From the NCBI GenBank assembly GCA_902384795.1, contig CABMDC010000007.1, positions 62,001 to 126,000 on the forward strand: a stretch of 64,000 nt of DNA, in the 5' to 3' direction. The position numbers and the translations under genes are program-made. Positions 48,407 through 59,223 of the stretch are shown here, piece by piece; position 1 is the stretch's first letter; each line of letters starts with the position of its first letter. The DNA is from Candidatus Gugararchaeum adminiculabundum (lineage in GTDB: Archaea; Micrarchaeota; Micrarchaeia; Burarchaeales; Gugararchaeaceae). A model generated the notes under the pieces. That model was given only the letters and a program-made list of their open reading frames with translations, had not been told where the DNA came from and did no database searches.

Positions 48407-49895
48407 GCAAGGCGGAATAGGATTCGCAATCCAGGATTCGTATACTGTTAGCGAGGGGACCCTGACTGCGAAAATCACCATTGGCAAAAAGGAAGGGGAG
48501 AAAATACGTTCTTATATAGTGGACATCCCCCAGTGGGATGAGGCAACCGAGGCATTTGTTGAGGACATCAAAACCGACCTGTTGCGGAAAATCACGATTA
48601 CCAGCCAGGAGGCATCGAACCTCAAAATGTCCGAGGAGCTCAAGGACAAGTTCCTGGCGATGGGAAAGAAAATGGTGCGCGAGGGGATGCCCAACATTGG
48701 CGATGAGAAAGCAGAATTGATTGCGCGAAGGATTAACCAGGAAATGCTTGGCTTGGGGGATATTGAATTCTTTTTGCGGGATGACTGGATTGAGGAAATC
48801 GCGGTCAATGGGGCCGGACAGGCGGTGTGGATTTACCACCGAAAATACGGCTGGATGAAAACCAACATCACGGTTGATACGGAAAACAAAATCTGGAATT
48901 ATGCGAGCTCGATTGCGCGAGGCGCGGGAAGGCAGATCAACACCCAGAGCCCGCTTTTGGATGCATACCTTTCCACAGGGGACCGGGTGAACGCAACGCT
49001 GTTCCCGATTTCCTATTTCGGAAACACCATTACCATTAGGAAATTCGCAAGAAAACCGTGGACGATTACCGATTACATCAAAACAAAGACGATTAATGCG
49101 GAAGTTGCGGCTCTCCTGTGGCTGGCAATGCAGTACGAGGCTAACGTGCTGGTTTCAGGAGGAACCGGCGCAGGAAAAACCAGTTTGCTAAACGTATTGT
49201 CCATGTTCATTCCGCAGAACCAAAGGGTGATCAGCATTGAGCAGACCAGGGAAATCACCCTGCCTTCGCATTTGCAATGGGTTCCGCTCGTAGTCAGGCA
49301 GGCAACCAGCGAGGCGAAAGGCGAAATTGGAATGCTGGATTTGATGATAAATTCGCTGAGGATGAGGCCTGACAGAATTATAGTGGGGGAAATCAGAAGG
49401 GCCGAAGAGGCGCAGGTTCTGTTTGAGGCGATGCACACCGGGCACTCGGTTTACGCGACACTGCATGCGGAAACTGTTGCCGAAACAGTGCGGAGGCTGA
49501 CAAGCCCGCCCATCAACACTCCTGCGGTGATGATGGAATCATTGCACCTGATTATCACCATGTACAGGGACAGGAAGAACAATATCAGGAGGGTGTTCGA
49601 GGTGGGCGAAATTGTGCCCACTGACCGCGAGGGAGTCACCCAAAGGGTGCTGTTCCGCTGGAGGCCATTCAGGGATGAGCTGGTGTCTTCGGAGCAGAGC
49701 GTCCGCCTGCTGGCGCAGATTAAAACTTATACCAACATGACCGATGAGGAGATGAAAAAGGATTTGGAGGACAAGAAGAGGATTCTCGAGTGGATGGCCA
49801 AGAGAAACATCAACTCGATTGATGAGGTCGGAAAAATCATCTCGGCCTATTACGATGATGCGGCTAGCGTGCTGAGAATGATTGGCAAGGAGTAA
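48390..49895 (+). CDS. Type II/IV secretion ATPase, TadA/GspE/VirB11 family (pilus assembly)
   Basis: VSGGTGAGKTSLLNVLSMFIP, MRPDRIIVGEIRRAE, HTGHSVYATLHAE. Confidence 0.95.
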   Translation: MKKDARQGGIGFAIQDSYTVSEGTLTAKITIGKKEGEKIRSYIVDIPQWDEATEAFVEDIKTDLLRKITITSQEASNLKMSEELKDKFLAMGKKMVREGMPNIGDEKAELIARRINQEMLGLGDIEFFLRDDWIEEIAVNGAGQAVWIYHRKYGWMKTNITVDTENKIWNYASSIARGAGRQINTQSPLLDAYLSTGDRVNATLFPISYFGNTITIRKFARKPWTITDYIKTKTINAEVAALLWLAMQYEANVLVSGGTGAGKTSLLNVLSMFIPQNQRVISIEQTREITLPSHLQWVPLVVRQATSEAKGEIGMLDLMINSLRMRPDRIIVGEIRRAEEAQVLFEAMHTGHSVYATLHAETVAETVRRLTSPPINTPAVMMESLHLIITMYRDRKNNIRRVFEVGEIVPTDREGVTQRVLFRWRPFRDELVSSEQSVRLLAQIKTYTNMTDEEMKKDLEDKKRILEWMAKRNINSIDEVGKIISAYYDDAASVLRMIGKE

Positions 49896-49990
49896 GTCTG
49901 TAAGCACGGCAGTAAGTTAGCAAGCAGTAAGCCGCAAGTCAGCAGGCAGAAAGCGGGCTGGAAAGAGCAACAACGATGAACGGTGTACCC

Positions 49991-50923
49991 ATGGCTGTAA
50001 ATGCAATCCCTTTTCTCCCCGTATCTGTGAAGCGGGCCAGGAAAATCGGCCACGGATTCTATCCCATTGCAGCTTTGCTTGAGGGCATGTTCCCAGGGCT
50101 TGATTTGGATTTGGAGCAGTCGGAGAACGAGCTCAGGCCCAAGGAGTATATCGGGTGCGCGCTTCTTGTGTTCACGATTTATTTTGCGCTCATCGGGATT
50201 GTCGGAATTGGGATGGCGCTAAGGCTCGGATGGGAAATGGAACTGAAGCAGCGGCTTCTAATCCTGTTTGGCGCATTCTCCATTGCGTTCATTATTTTCG
50301 GCTATATCATGCTCTACCCGAAATGGCGCGGGTCAAAAAAGAAACTGGAGACTGAAAAAAATCTTCTGTTCGCCATGAGGCACCTGATGATCCAGACAAC
50401 CGCAGGAGTCCCGCTTTTCGATTCCATGATTTCCGTGAGCGAGGAGAGCGCGACCGGTGCGCGGGGCGAGGGAGTGAAAACAGGCTATGGCGAAATCAGC
50501 AGGGAATTCAGGCGAGTGGTTGCCGAAGTGAGGGGCGGGAAGGAACTGAGCGCGGCGCTGGAGCAGAGCGCGGAAAGGAACCCCTCGCAATATTATAGAA
50601 GGGCGATGACCCAGCTTTCGAACGCGAACCGCGCGGGAGTGAAAATAACCACGGTGCTTGCAGAGCTGGTGGATTTCCTTGCCACGGACCAGATGATCAA
50701 GGTGCGCGAGTACGGCTCGCAGCTGAACACGCTTGCGCTGTTCTACATGTTCGCGTGCATCATCGCGCCCACCATGGGAACGATTTTCCTGGCGGTGGCA
50801 TCAACGCTCACACCCATGCAGATGGGCGAGCCGATTTTCATCGGGATACTGATGGGGATAGTGACTGCGCAGATTATGTTTTTGGGCCTGATTAAAAGCA
50901 GAAGGCCTTCGGTGGCGCTATGA
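49991..50923 (+). CDS. Type II secretion F-domain platform protein (TadB-like)
   Basis: T2SSF-like TM layout downstream of the ATPase. Confidence 0.8.
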   Translation: MAVNAIPFLPVSVKRARKIGHGFYPIAALLEGMFPGLDLDLEQSENELRPKEYIGCALLVFTIYFALIGIVGIGMALRLGWEMELKQRLLILFGAFSIAFIIFGYIMLYPKWRGSKKKLETEKNLLFAMRHLMIQTTAGVPLFDSMISVSEESATGARGEGVKTGYGEISREFRRVVAEVRGGKELSAALEQSAERNPSQYYRRAMTQLSNANRAGVKITTVLAELVDFLATDQMIKVREYGSQLNTLALFYMFACIIAPTMGTIFLAVASTLTPMQMGEPIFIGILMGIVTAQIMFLGLIKSRRPSVAL

Positions 50924-51870
50924 ATTTCATCACACAAAAAATCTAGCAGCTCATAGATGACGGGGACCTGAGGTTCGAGGCAGCGGACTTCGTGATCAAA
51001 ATGCTAGTCTATGGATTGGGGCTGGGAATCGGGATAGGGTTGATATTTTTCAACTACTCGCTGGACCTTTCGCTGCTCTATGGCTGGGCAGCTTTCATGT
51101 TCTTTGAAATTTTAATCTACCTGCTTCTCTTCTCCGCGGCTCGCAGGAGAATCGCGCTCATAGAGGAGGCGCTTCCGGAATTTTTGAGCATAATGGCGAG
51201 CAATATCCGCAGCGGGCTCACCCATGACCGGGCGCTCCTGATGTCTGCAAGAAAGGAGTTCGGGCCCCTGAAAACCGAGGTGGACAGGGCTGCGAAACTT
51301 GCAATCACCGGAACCCCGCTGACAGAGGCGCTGATGGGCATGAACAACAGGGTTGCGTCCGAGACGTTTGGAAAGACAATCAGGCTGATAGTCGAGGGGG
51401 TTAATTCAGGAGGGGATTTGGCGGAACTGCTGGAAAAAACCTCGCTGGATATCAGGAGGTTCGGGGCGCTGAGAAGGGAGATTAATGCAACGGTGATGGC
51501 GTACAAGCTGTTCATCTATGCCGCGATTGCGCTGGGTGCGCCCTTGCTCTATGCTGTTGCGAACTTTTTGGTGCGCGCGCTGCAGGCTACAAGGGGAAAA
51601 ATCGATTTCAGCTCCCTGGCCCAGGCGCAGGGAAGCCTGCCCATAAACATAAGCTCCGGGACCATTCCTGCTGAAACGATGATGCTGTTTTCCATTGCCG
51701 CGATTTCCTTGACCGCCATTTTCGGGTGCATGGCCGCAGGTGTAATCACCAAGGGAAAGGAGAGCGAGGGATTTCTTACGATGCCCGTGATGCTGTTTGT
51801 TTCGCTGGGGGTTTTCTTTGCGATCAGCCTGATGCTGCAGGCTGTGCTAAGCGGGGTATTCGGCGGATAA
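50920..51870 (+). CDS. TadC-like platform protein with in-frame TAG at 50944-50946 (alternative start GTG 50992)
   Basis: MNFITQKI*QLIDDGDLRFEAADFVIKMLVYGLG...; ATGA overlap with previous gene. Confidence 0.75.
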
Positions 51871-52027
51871 GGGCAAGGCCAATGCTAAGAATTGAGGAAT
51901 AAAAAAGAAGAATAAAGAAAAAGGAAAAAAAGGAAAGAGTGTAGGGCAAGAATAAACATTAGCTAATGCTGAGAATTAAAAAAATAAAGAAAAAAAGAAA
52001 ATAAAAAAGAAAGAAACTAAGCCAGGC

Positions 52028-52495
52028 TTAGCTCACTTTTCCTGTCAAGGTTCCTGCGTCGGTGTAGGAGAACCCTGTGGCAGTGTCGGTGTAGGTAATC
52101 TTCACTGAAACCGAGTACGAGCCTCCGCTTGAAGGCGGGGTCGTGAATGTGCCGAGGGTCAGAGTCCCTGATGACTGGCCGTTTGAAACTGCCGTTACAG
52201 TCGAGAAGGAAACGGTCTGTGTTCCCAAAGTTGCGTTCACGTTTGTGATGTTTATGTCACTGCCGACCTGGTTCCTAAATTTCGCCGTAAGGGCTCCGGA
52301 GCCTGCAACATTCCATCCGGTTACACCGACCTTGGTGAACCCTGCCGCCCTGCTTCCGGTGAACATCCCGATGTCGAATATTCCCAGCGCAAACAGCGCG
52401 CCCACGACGAGGACTATTAGCAACAGTGCCCATCCGTAGGTCATTAAAAAATCCAGGGCCGCTTGGCCTTTCTTCTCTCTTTTACTGATCAACAT
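52028..52495 (-). CDS. Archaeal type IV pilin, likely major subunit
   Basis: REKKGQAALDFLMTYGWALLLIVLVVGALF. Confidence 0.85.
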   Translation of the reverse strand: MLISKREKKGQAALDFLMTYGWALLLIVLVVGALFALGIFDIGMFTGSRAAGFTKVGVTGWNVAGSGALTAKFRNQVGSDINITNVNATLGTQTVSFSTVTAVSNGQSSGTLTLGTFTTPPSSGGSYSVSVKITYTDTATGFSYTDAGTLTGKVS

Positions 52496-52633
52496 ATCAC
52501 CTTAGGGGCGATTTGCCCTCAGGGGGTTAATAAATATTGCCAGAAATCCATGGGTGTGTGGGAAAAAGTTGAACTAAGGTTTAATGGAAGAAAAAACATG
52601 AAAACTGAAAACAGGCAAAAAGAAAAAATGAAA

Positions 52634-53353
52634 CTAGAAGACTTCCGCATCAGGGTAAACCGCAATCCCCTCTTCCCCGATTTCCATGGGTATCAGCTTG
52701 AGCGAGTGGTTTGTTGTTTCCATTTTCCGCACAAACGCGGTGCGCACGAATGAACTTGAATCTTTTTTCAGAATCACATCAAGCACAATCACGCCGCTCA
52801 CAACGAATTCCTCGAACCCGGTTGGCGAGAAAGTCTGCTCGCCTTCGCGGATATCGGCGATGACCAATGTGCTGCAGCCAAGTTTTTTTATGAGCCTGCG
52901 CAGGGTTGCGAGCGAGCGGCGCGTGTCATAGACATTGTCGAAATAGGCGCTGATTAAACTAAAGGGCTCGATGACCAGGCGCTTTGCGCCTATGCGGTCA
53001 ATCTCGTCCTCTATGAGCATCTTGAAGGAATCGAATTTGGTGAGTTCAGGATTGATGATTGAGAGCTTCTTCTGCTTTATCAGCCCTTCCAGGTCCCAGT
53101 CAAACCTTTTCATGTCGTCCAGAACTTCGGCAGGCTCGTCTTCCAGGCTGATGTAAAGGCCGGGCTCGTTCTCATTTTTCGCGCCGTGGTAAAGGAACTG
53201 CATGCCAAAAGTGGACTTGCCTGTGCCGCATTTCCCTGCGAGCAGGTTTAATGAGCCTGCGGGAAACCCGCCTTCGATTACCTCGTCCAGGCCGGGAATT
53301 CCTGACTCAACCCTTTTCACAACTTCTTTGCTTTCTTTCCTTAATTGGGCCAT
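52634..53353 (-). CDS. KaiC-like RecA-superfamily ATPase
   Basis: GKCGTGKSTFGMQFLYHG Walker A; single KaiC domain. Confidence 0.85.
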   Translation of the reverse strand: MAQLRKESKEVVKRVESGIPGLDEVIEGGFPAGSLNLLAGKCGTGKSTFGMQFLYHGAKNENEPGLYISLEDEPAEVLDDMKRFDWDLEGLIKQKKLSIINPELTKFDSFKMLIEDEIDRIGAKRLVIEPFSLISAYFDNVYDTRRSLATLRRLIKKLGCSTLVIADIREGEQTFSPTGFEEFVVSGVIVLDVILKKDSSSFVRTAFVRKMETTNHSLKLIPMEIGEEGIAVYPDAEVF

Positions 53354-53447
53354 GGGATTAACCATTACGCCAAAGTATAAATAGCTGACTGTGGTTTAGT
53401 TAGCTGTTAATGAAAAAGTTTGTTGGATGGGAGAAAGGGGGAAATGC

Positions 53448-53798
53448 ATGGCAAAAATACTGGTTGTTGATGACTCGTTTGACGATTTAGAAACCATAAA
53501 ACAGGTGCTTGAAACGAAAAAGCACGAGGTGACGGTTGCCACCAACGGGGCCCAGGCGCTGAACGCCGCTAAAATCACAAATTTTGACCTTATACTGCTG
53601 GACATCCAGATGCCCACACTGTCGGGCTATGATTTAATCGGGCTGCTCAAGGAAAAAATGAACGGCAGGACTAAGGTAGTGTTCGTATCCATTATACCGA
53701 GAAGGGAAGCGGACCTGACTGAAGTTGACGGCTTCATACAAAAGCCGTTTTCCCCCAAAGCCGTGCTCGAGGAAGTGGGAAGGATGCTAGCCGCATAG
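53448..53798 (+). CDS. CheY-like response regulator receiver
   Basis: ILVVDDSFDD, LILLDIQMP, KPF. Confidence 0.9.
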   Translation: MAKILVVDDSFDDLETIKQVLETKKHEVTVATNGAQALNAAKITNFDLILLDIQMPTLSGYDLIGLLKEKMNGRTKVVFVSIIPRREADLTEVDGFIQKPFSPKAVLEEVGRMLAA

Positions 53799-53874
53799 GG
53801 TGGGCAGAGTGGAGAATGGAAAGTTGAGGAATGGAGCGTGGACTGGGAAAGGAGAGAATGGAGGGTGAATGCGC

Positions 53875-54228
53875 ATGGCAAAAATACTTGTTGTTGATGA
53901 TTCGTTCGAGGACTTGTCCGCCATAAAGCAGGCGCTTGTAAAGGAAAAACATGTGGTGACCACTGCCACCAACGGAGCCCAGGCGCTGGATGTGGTGAAG
54001 GCAACCACCTTTGACCTGATTTTGCTGGACATCAAAATGCCCACGCTATCGGGCTATGACCTGTTCCGGCTGCTCAAGGAAAAGCTGAACGGCAGGACGA
54101 AGATAGTGTTCATTTCGATAGTGCCGAAGGGCGAAGTTGACGGCAGCGGGATTAGCGGATTCATACAGAAACCGTTCTCCCAGAAAAGCCTGGCGGATGG
54201 AGTGAAAAAGGCTTTGGGCAACAAGTGA
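53875..54228 (+). CDS. CheY-like response regulator receiver (tandem paralogue)
   Basis: ILVVDDSFED, LILLDIKMP, QKPFS. Confidence 0.9.
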   Translation: MAKILVVDDSFEDLSAIKQALVKEKHVVTTATNGAQALDVVKATTFDLILLDIKMPTLSGYDLFRLLKEKLNGRTKIVFISIVPKGEVDGSGISGFIQKPFSQKSLADGVKKALGNK

Positions 54229-54320
54229 AAATGAAACGCAGATGAGGGATAGGAGAATACGTATGGCGTATGGAAGAGAAAATAGGGATGGAAGAAAATT
54301 GAAGTTATGGGGTGCAACGC

Positions 54321-54674
54321 ATGGCAAAAACAATAATGGTTGTTGACGATGAGCCGGATATCCGAGAAACGGTGAAGACTATCCTGGAAAAGAACGGCTA
54401 CCAGGTGGTGACCGCGGTCACCGGGGATGACTGCCTGAAGCAGCTGCCCAAGCAGAAGGTTGACCTGATACTGATGGACATCATGATGCCGGGCACGCCG
54501 GTGAAGGACATTGTGCCCAAGATAAAGGGGACCAAGGTCTGCTACCTGAGCGTTGTCAGGACCTCCGAAGCCGAGAAGGAGGATATGCTCAAGTCCAAGA
54601 ACATCGTGGGCTTTGTCCAGAAACCGTTTGACATAAAGGAACTGCTGAACACCGTGAAAAAATTGGTAGGCTAG
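54321..54674 (+). CDS. CheY-like response regulator receiver
   Basis: IMVVDDEPDIRE, LILMDIMMPG, QKPFD. Confidence 0.9.
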   Translation: MAKTIMVVDDEPDIRETVKTILEKNGYQVVTAVTGDDCLKQLPKQKVDLILMDIMMPGTPVKDIVPKIKGTKVCYLSVVRTSEAEKEDMLKSKNIVGFVQKPFDIKELLNTVKKLVG

Positions 54675-54746
54675 GAATGAACTGGAATTGGTTTGATTGG
54701 GGAAGATACGAAATTGAGATGCGGGATTGAGATCGGATTGATTTGC

Positions 54747-55274
54747 ATGGCTTTGAAAATAAAGGAAAAACTTGAGCAGGCGAACATCATCCTGGTGCTT
54801 GTGCCCAGCGTTGACTATGGCAAAACAGTGGTCGACATTTCCAAGGAGCTGAGCGACAAAAGCCTTTGCTATGTCAGCCTGAACAAGACATTCGGCTCGC
54901 TCAAGGAAAATTTTGACAAGGCGAAAATGAGGATGGACAGCGTGATTGTGATAGATGCGATTTCAAAAACCATAAGGAACACTCCGAACCAGACCGCAGG
55001 CTGTTATTTTGTGAGCTCGCCCGCGGCGTTCACCGAAATCTCGATTCTTGTGAGCAAGATCCTGAGGCACAAATTCGAATACGTGATTTTCGATTCGCTC
55101 ACAAATTTGCTGGTGTACAGTGACAAGGGGCAGATTGTGCGGTTCGTTTCGAACATCGTGAACCAGGCGCGGGAGAACAAGGCGAAAGTGGTGCTTTTCG
55201 CGCTGGACATCGACGAGCAGCAGGCGCTGATAAAGGAATGCACCATGGCTGTGGACGAAGTAATCAAACTATAG
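54747..55274 (+). CDS. KaiC-like domain protein with degenerate P-loop
   Basis: YVIFDSLTNLLVY Walker B-like; PSVDYGKT in place of a Walker A. Confidence 0.6.
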   Translation: MALKIKEKLEQANIILVLVPSVDYGKTVVDISKELSDKSLCYVSLNKTFGSLKENFDKAKMRMDSVIVIDAISKTIRNTPNQTAGCYFVSSPAAFTEISILVSKILRHKFEYVIFDSLTNLLVYSDKGQIVRFVSNIVNQARENKAKVVLFALDIDEQQALIKECTMAVDEVIKL

Positions 55275-55328
55275 CTGTAGCGGAGTGGCGGAACAGGATT
55301 AGAAATTAGAATAGGGCGGGGTTGTTGC

Positions 55329-56366
55329 GTGCGGCAGAAAAAACATTTGGCAGGATTAATTGGGACTACGCTAGTAGTGGCATTGGTCGCATCGCTGGTT
55401 TTGCTTGCAGGATGCACATCAGGCGGGCAGGGAGGCGCTGCCGCTGGGGCGAAAAAGCCGCTGAAAATTGCGATCGACCCCTGGCCAGGATATTCCTATG
55501 CTTTTGTTGCCCAGGAAAAGGGATTTTTCAAAAAGAACGGAGTTGAAGTCGAACTCGTGGTAAAGGACAGCTCGCAGACAAAGCCGGCTTACAAGAACGG
55601 CGAAGTGGACGGGATGTTCGGGGTCTACAGCGACATGCTTCTCATGAATTCAGAGGGATACGGCGGCACAATCGTGTATGTGGTTGATTATTCCGTGACA
55701 GGGGATGCGATTGTTGGGCGGGCCGAATTCAATTCGCTTGCTGATTTGAAGGGCAAAAAAATCGGGGTCGAGGGAATAAACACCTTCTCGCACATGTTCG
55801 TTCTCGCGGATTTGGAAAAACACGGGCTGAAGGAAGGAGATTTTTATATTGTTAATGTGCCCGCATCCGAAGTGCCCCGGGCGCTTGATGATGGAACAAT
55901 AGACGCAGGCCACACCTGGAACCCCATGAAGGACGAGGCTGTTGTAAAGGGATATAAAATATTGGGGACTGCTGGCGAAGTGCCTGGCACCATAACGGAT
56001 GTGCTTGTTTTCACTCCTGCAACAGTGCGCGACAGGCCGGATGACGTGCAGGCGGTGGTGAAATCCATGGCAGAGGCGCGCGAGTACCTGGCCACAAACA
56101 GGCAGGAGGCGCTGGGGATAATGGCAAAGAACACCAGCATGAGCGTGGCGCAGATGACCGATGGGATTAATGGCGCGAAGCTGCTCATGCTTGATGAGAA
56201 TATCGAGGCGATGAAAAAGAGCAATGAAACGACTTCACTCTATGGGAGCGGGCGAATAATTTCGGATTTCTTCATCGGGCACGGGCAGATGACCGCGGAG
56301 CCGGAGTTTGACAGGATAATCGATAGGGAATTCGTGAACAATGTGAAACAGGCAAAAACCGGTTGA
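55329..56366 (+). CDS. ABC transporter substrate-binding lipoprotein (NMT1/TauA-like)
   Basis: LLAGCTSGG lipobox; KIAIDPWPGYSYAFVAQEKGFFKKNGVEVELV. Confidence 0.85.
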   Translation: MRQKKHLAGLIGTTLVVALVASLVLLAGCTSGGQGGAAAGAKKPLKIAIDPWPGYSYAFVAQEKGFFKKNGVEVELVVKDSSQTKPAYKNGEVDGMFGVYSDMLLMNSEGYGGTIVYVVDYSVTGDAIVGRAEFNSLADLKGKKIGVEGINTFSHMFVLADLEKHGLKEGDFYIVNVPASEVPRALDDGTIDAGHTWNPMKDEAVVKGYKILGTAGEVPGTITDVLVFTPATVRDRPDDVQAVVKSMAEAREYLATNRQEALGIMAKNTSMSVAQMTDGINGAKLLMLDENIEAMKKSNETTSLYGSGRIISDFFIGHGQMTAEPEFDRIIDREFVNNVKQAKTG

Positions 56367-56401
56367 GGCAGTGAGGAGCGGGTACGGGGTAATCTGAGAA
56401 T

Positions 56402-58423
56402 ATGAAACTAAGCATAAGGCTGAAGGTATTGGCGCTTGTACTGGGCGTGATTTTGCTAGTTGTGCTGGTTACCTCGCTCATCTCATTTACCAGCGTTAGC
56501 GGGGAGACCAAAAAAACAGTAGTGGAAAAGATGAGCTATGAATGCGCGGAAAAAATAAAAACAGTGGACAGGATGATGTTTGAAAGGCTGGTTGACATTG
56601 AAATGCTTTCCAGCCCGCAAAACCATGAGATGTCTAGCAGCGAGCACACGCTCGGTGAAAAAATGGACTACCTGCGCGCCCTGGAAAGGAATGTGAAATC
56701 CTATGCATCAATTTCCATCTATGACGCCGATGGAATAAGAATCGGGGATACTCGGGGCGTGGACATTGGGCTGGATGAGTCGTCCAAGCCGTTTGTCATT
56801 GAGGCGCTGAATGGGAATGTTTACTATTCTCCGGAGCCGGCCATGTCCCAGAGCCTGGGGATAGAGGTCATTTATTTCTCCGCACCGCTCAGGGATGAGA
56901 ACGGAACCATCACCGGAGTGGTTGCAACAAGGATGCCGATCACCAAAATCACCGAGGTGCTGGGGGCAAAGGTTGAGGGGCAGCAAGTGGAGATTCTGAA
57001 TGCCGAAAATGAACTCATATTCGCGACCAATCCGCAGGAGCACGCAGGCGAGAAGGATTACCCGGTTGAAGTCTCAAAAACTCTCAGGGAGGGGAAGGAG
57101 TTCATAGGCCCGTATGAGGGGGAAGATTATGTCATTGTTGGCGCAAATGAAACAGGTTTCCTGGATTATAAGGGAAGCAACTGGCTTTTGATCGAGCACA
57201 TGCCGCAGGATGTGGCATTCGCAACGGTTGCCGAACTGCAGACCAGGTTCCTGCTCATTGCGCTGGTGCTGATTATTATTGCACTGCCGGTTTCATTGCT
57301 GGTTTCAAACTATTTCACCACACCCATATTGAAATTGTCGGCAGCAACCGAGGAAGTTGAAAAAGGGAATTACACGGCGCGCGTGGATATCAGGACAAAT
57401 GATGAGATGGAGCAATTGGGGAATGAATTCAACAGCACCATTGAAAGGCTGGAGAAAATTGATGCCGAGCACAAGCAATTGGAAAAGGCGAAAACCGAAT
57501 TCATGTCCATCACCAGCCATGAGCTCAGGAGCCCGATGACTCCGATGAAGGCGCAGCTGCAGATGCTCATGGAGGGGTATTTCGGGGAGCTTGACAAGAA
57601 GCAGAAAGAATCGCTGGACATCGTGCTCAGGAACACGGACAGGCTGGACCATATTGTGCTGGACCTGCTGGAGATTTCAAGGATTGAGGCAGCGCGGCTG
57701 AAATTCAATTTCATTGAAACTTCCCTGAATCCCTACATTGAAAGGCTGGTGAGCGAGATGGACGGGTTCATGCCTGAAAAGAAAATCGAGATTGCACTGA
57801 AGGCGGAAAAGCTTCCGGTGATGAGCGTTGACCCTGACCGGGTGATGCAGGTGTTAAGGAACCTGCTGAACAATGCGAAAAAATTCTCCAATGAGAGCAG
57901 CAAGATCCAGGTGGCTGCCGAGCTTACGCCGGAGAGGGATGAGATCCAATTCTCCGTGAAGGATTCTGGAGTGGGAATTCCGCTTGACCAGCAGAAAAGG
58001 GTTTTCGAGCCGTTCTTCCAGGCGGATAACACGCTTTCGCGGAAATTCGGGGGGACCGGGCTCGGGCTTGCGATATGCAAGGGGATAGTGGAGGCGCAGA
58101 ACGGGAAGATTTGGTTTGAGAGCAAGCCAGGCAAGGGCGCCACGTTCTGGTTCACCCTGCCCCTCAAGCCGACCACTGAAATCAAGCCCATCACTTTGCT
58201 TTTCTCGCGCAAGGCAGAGGTGGAGCAGAAGGTGCAGGAAATTTTCCTGGAGTTTTTGGGGCCGCTGGGAAACAAGGAATTTGAGAGGATAAGGAGCAGG
58301 GCGATGGATTACAATGCCATGGCTAAATATGTGGCGGAACTGGAGAAGCAGGGCGTGCTGGCAAAGGGGCAGGCTGAGAAAATGAAAGCCGGGCTGGCAA
58401 GGGTTTTGGGAAACAATCCCTAG
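56402..58423 (+). CDS. Membrane sensor histidine kinase (CACHE-like, HAMP, HisKA, HATPase_c)
   Basis: MSITSHELRSPM, VLRNLLNNAKKFS, FGGTGLGLAICKGIVE. Confidence 0.95.
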   Translation: MKLSIRLKVLALVLGVILLVVLVTSLISFTSVSGETKKTVVEKMSYECAEKIKTVDRMMFERLVDIEMLSSPQNHEMSSSEHTLGEKMDYLRALERNVKSYASISIYDADGIRIGDTRGVDIGLDESSKPFVIEALNGNVYYSPEPAMSQSLGIEVIYFSAPLRDENGTITGVVATRMPITKITEVLGAKVEGQQVEILNAENELIFATNPQEHAGEKDYPVEVSKTLREGKEFIGPYEGEDYVIVGANETGFLDYKGSNWLLIEHMPQDVAFATVAELQTRFLLIALVLIIIALPVSLLVSNYFTTPILKLSAATEEVEKGNYTARVDIRTNDEMEQLGNEFNSTIERLEKIDAEHKQLEKAKTEFMSITSHELRSPMTPMKAQLQMLMEGYFGELDKKQKESLDIVLRNTDRLDHIVLDLLEISRIEAARLKFNFIETSLNPYIERLVSEMDGFMPEKKIEIALKAEKLPVMSVDPDRVMQVLRNLLNNAKKFSNESSKIQVAAELTPERDEIQFSVKDSGVGIPLDQQKRVFEPFFQADNTLSRKFGGTGLGLAICKGIVEAQNGKIWFESKPGKGATFWFTLPLKPTTEIKPITLLFSRKAEVEQKVQEIFLEFLGPLGNKEFERIRSRAMDYNAMAKYVAELEKQGVLAKGQAEKMKAGLARVLGNNP

Positions 58424-58542
58424 AGGGAGAATGAAGGGAGCGGAAAGAAAAAATAAGAGAGTTTAAATACAATGCAAAAACAATAATCGGGAAACAATGA
58501 GGGAGAAAAACAAAAAATAGATGGAATAAAACTGAGACGGGG

Positions 58543-59223
58543 ATGAAGGATTTGCTGGAAAGAATCGGGATGACAAAGGAAAAACAAGGCGCAACAGCGC
58601 TCGCTTTGGCCATGACCGTGATTGTCTTGGCACTGGTAATAATAATGGGCTGGGTTCTCAGCATGCCTTTTTTCATCAATCCCATCCCGAGCCTTCCTGC
58701 GATCAAGTTCAATGCCGCGCTCTGCGCCCTGCTCTTGGGAATGGCGCTGGGCATGATGGCGAATAGGGTGCGCACCATGAACGCCGAGCGGATTGACGTA
58801 GGAATGCCCCTGATAGTCATGCTCGTGATTCTTCTCATGCTTCCAAGCATGCTTGCCATGATGTTTAACACGCAGACCGGATTTGAGCAGTTCTTCCTGC
58901 AGCTGCTTGCGGAAAAAGGAGCGACCACTGCGGCTGGGAGAGTGCCTTTCGCCGCTGCCGCTACATTCGTGATGACCGCGTTGTTTTTCTTTTTAATGTT
59001 CCTGCGCCCGGGCACTGAGAAATACGCAAAGCCATTTGGCGCACTGCTGGCGATTGCCGGAATTGCCGCGATTATCGGCTATGCCGTGAACATGCCGGCG
59101 CTCCACTACCAGCTGAACGAGACCGATTATGGCATGTCGATTTACACCGCAATTATGTTTGTGATGATTGGAACCGGGCTTGCGCTGTTGCAAAAGCCCG
59201 GACCGGAGTTTGTCGCCCAATGA
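58543..59223 (+). CDS. Polytopic membrane protein of the sensory cluster
   Basis: Multiple TM helices; ATGA overlap with the next gene. Confidence 0.5.
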   Translation: MKDLLERIGMTKEKQGATALALAMTVIVLALVIIMGWVLSMPFFINPIPSLPAIKFNAALCALLLGMALGMMANRVRTMNAERIDVGMPLIVMLVILLMLPSMLAMMFNTQTGFEQFFLQLLAEKGATTAAGRVPFAAAATFVMTALFFFLMFLRPGTEKYAKPFGALLAIAGIAAIIGYAVNMPALHYQLNETDYGMSIYTAIMFVMIGTGLALLQKPGPEFVAQ

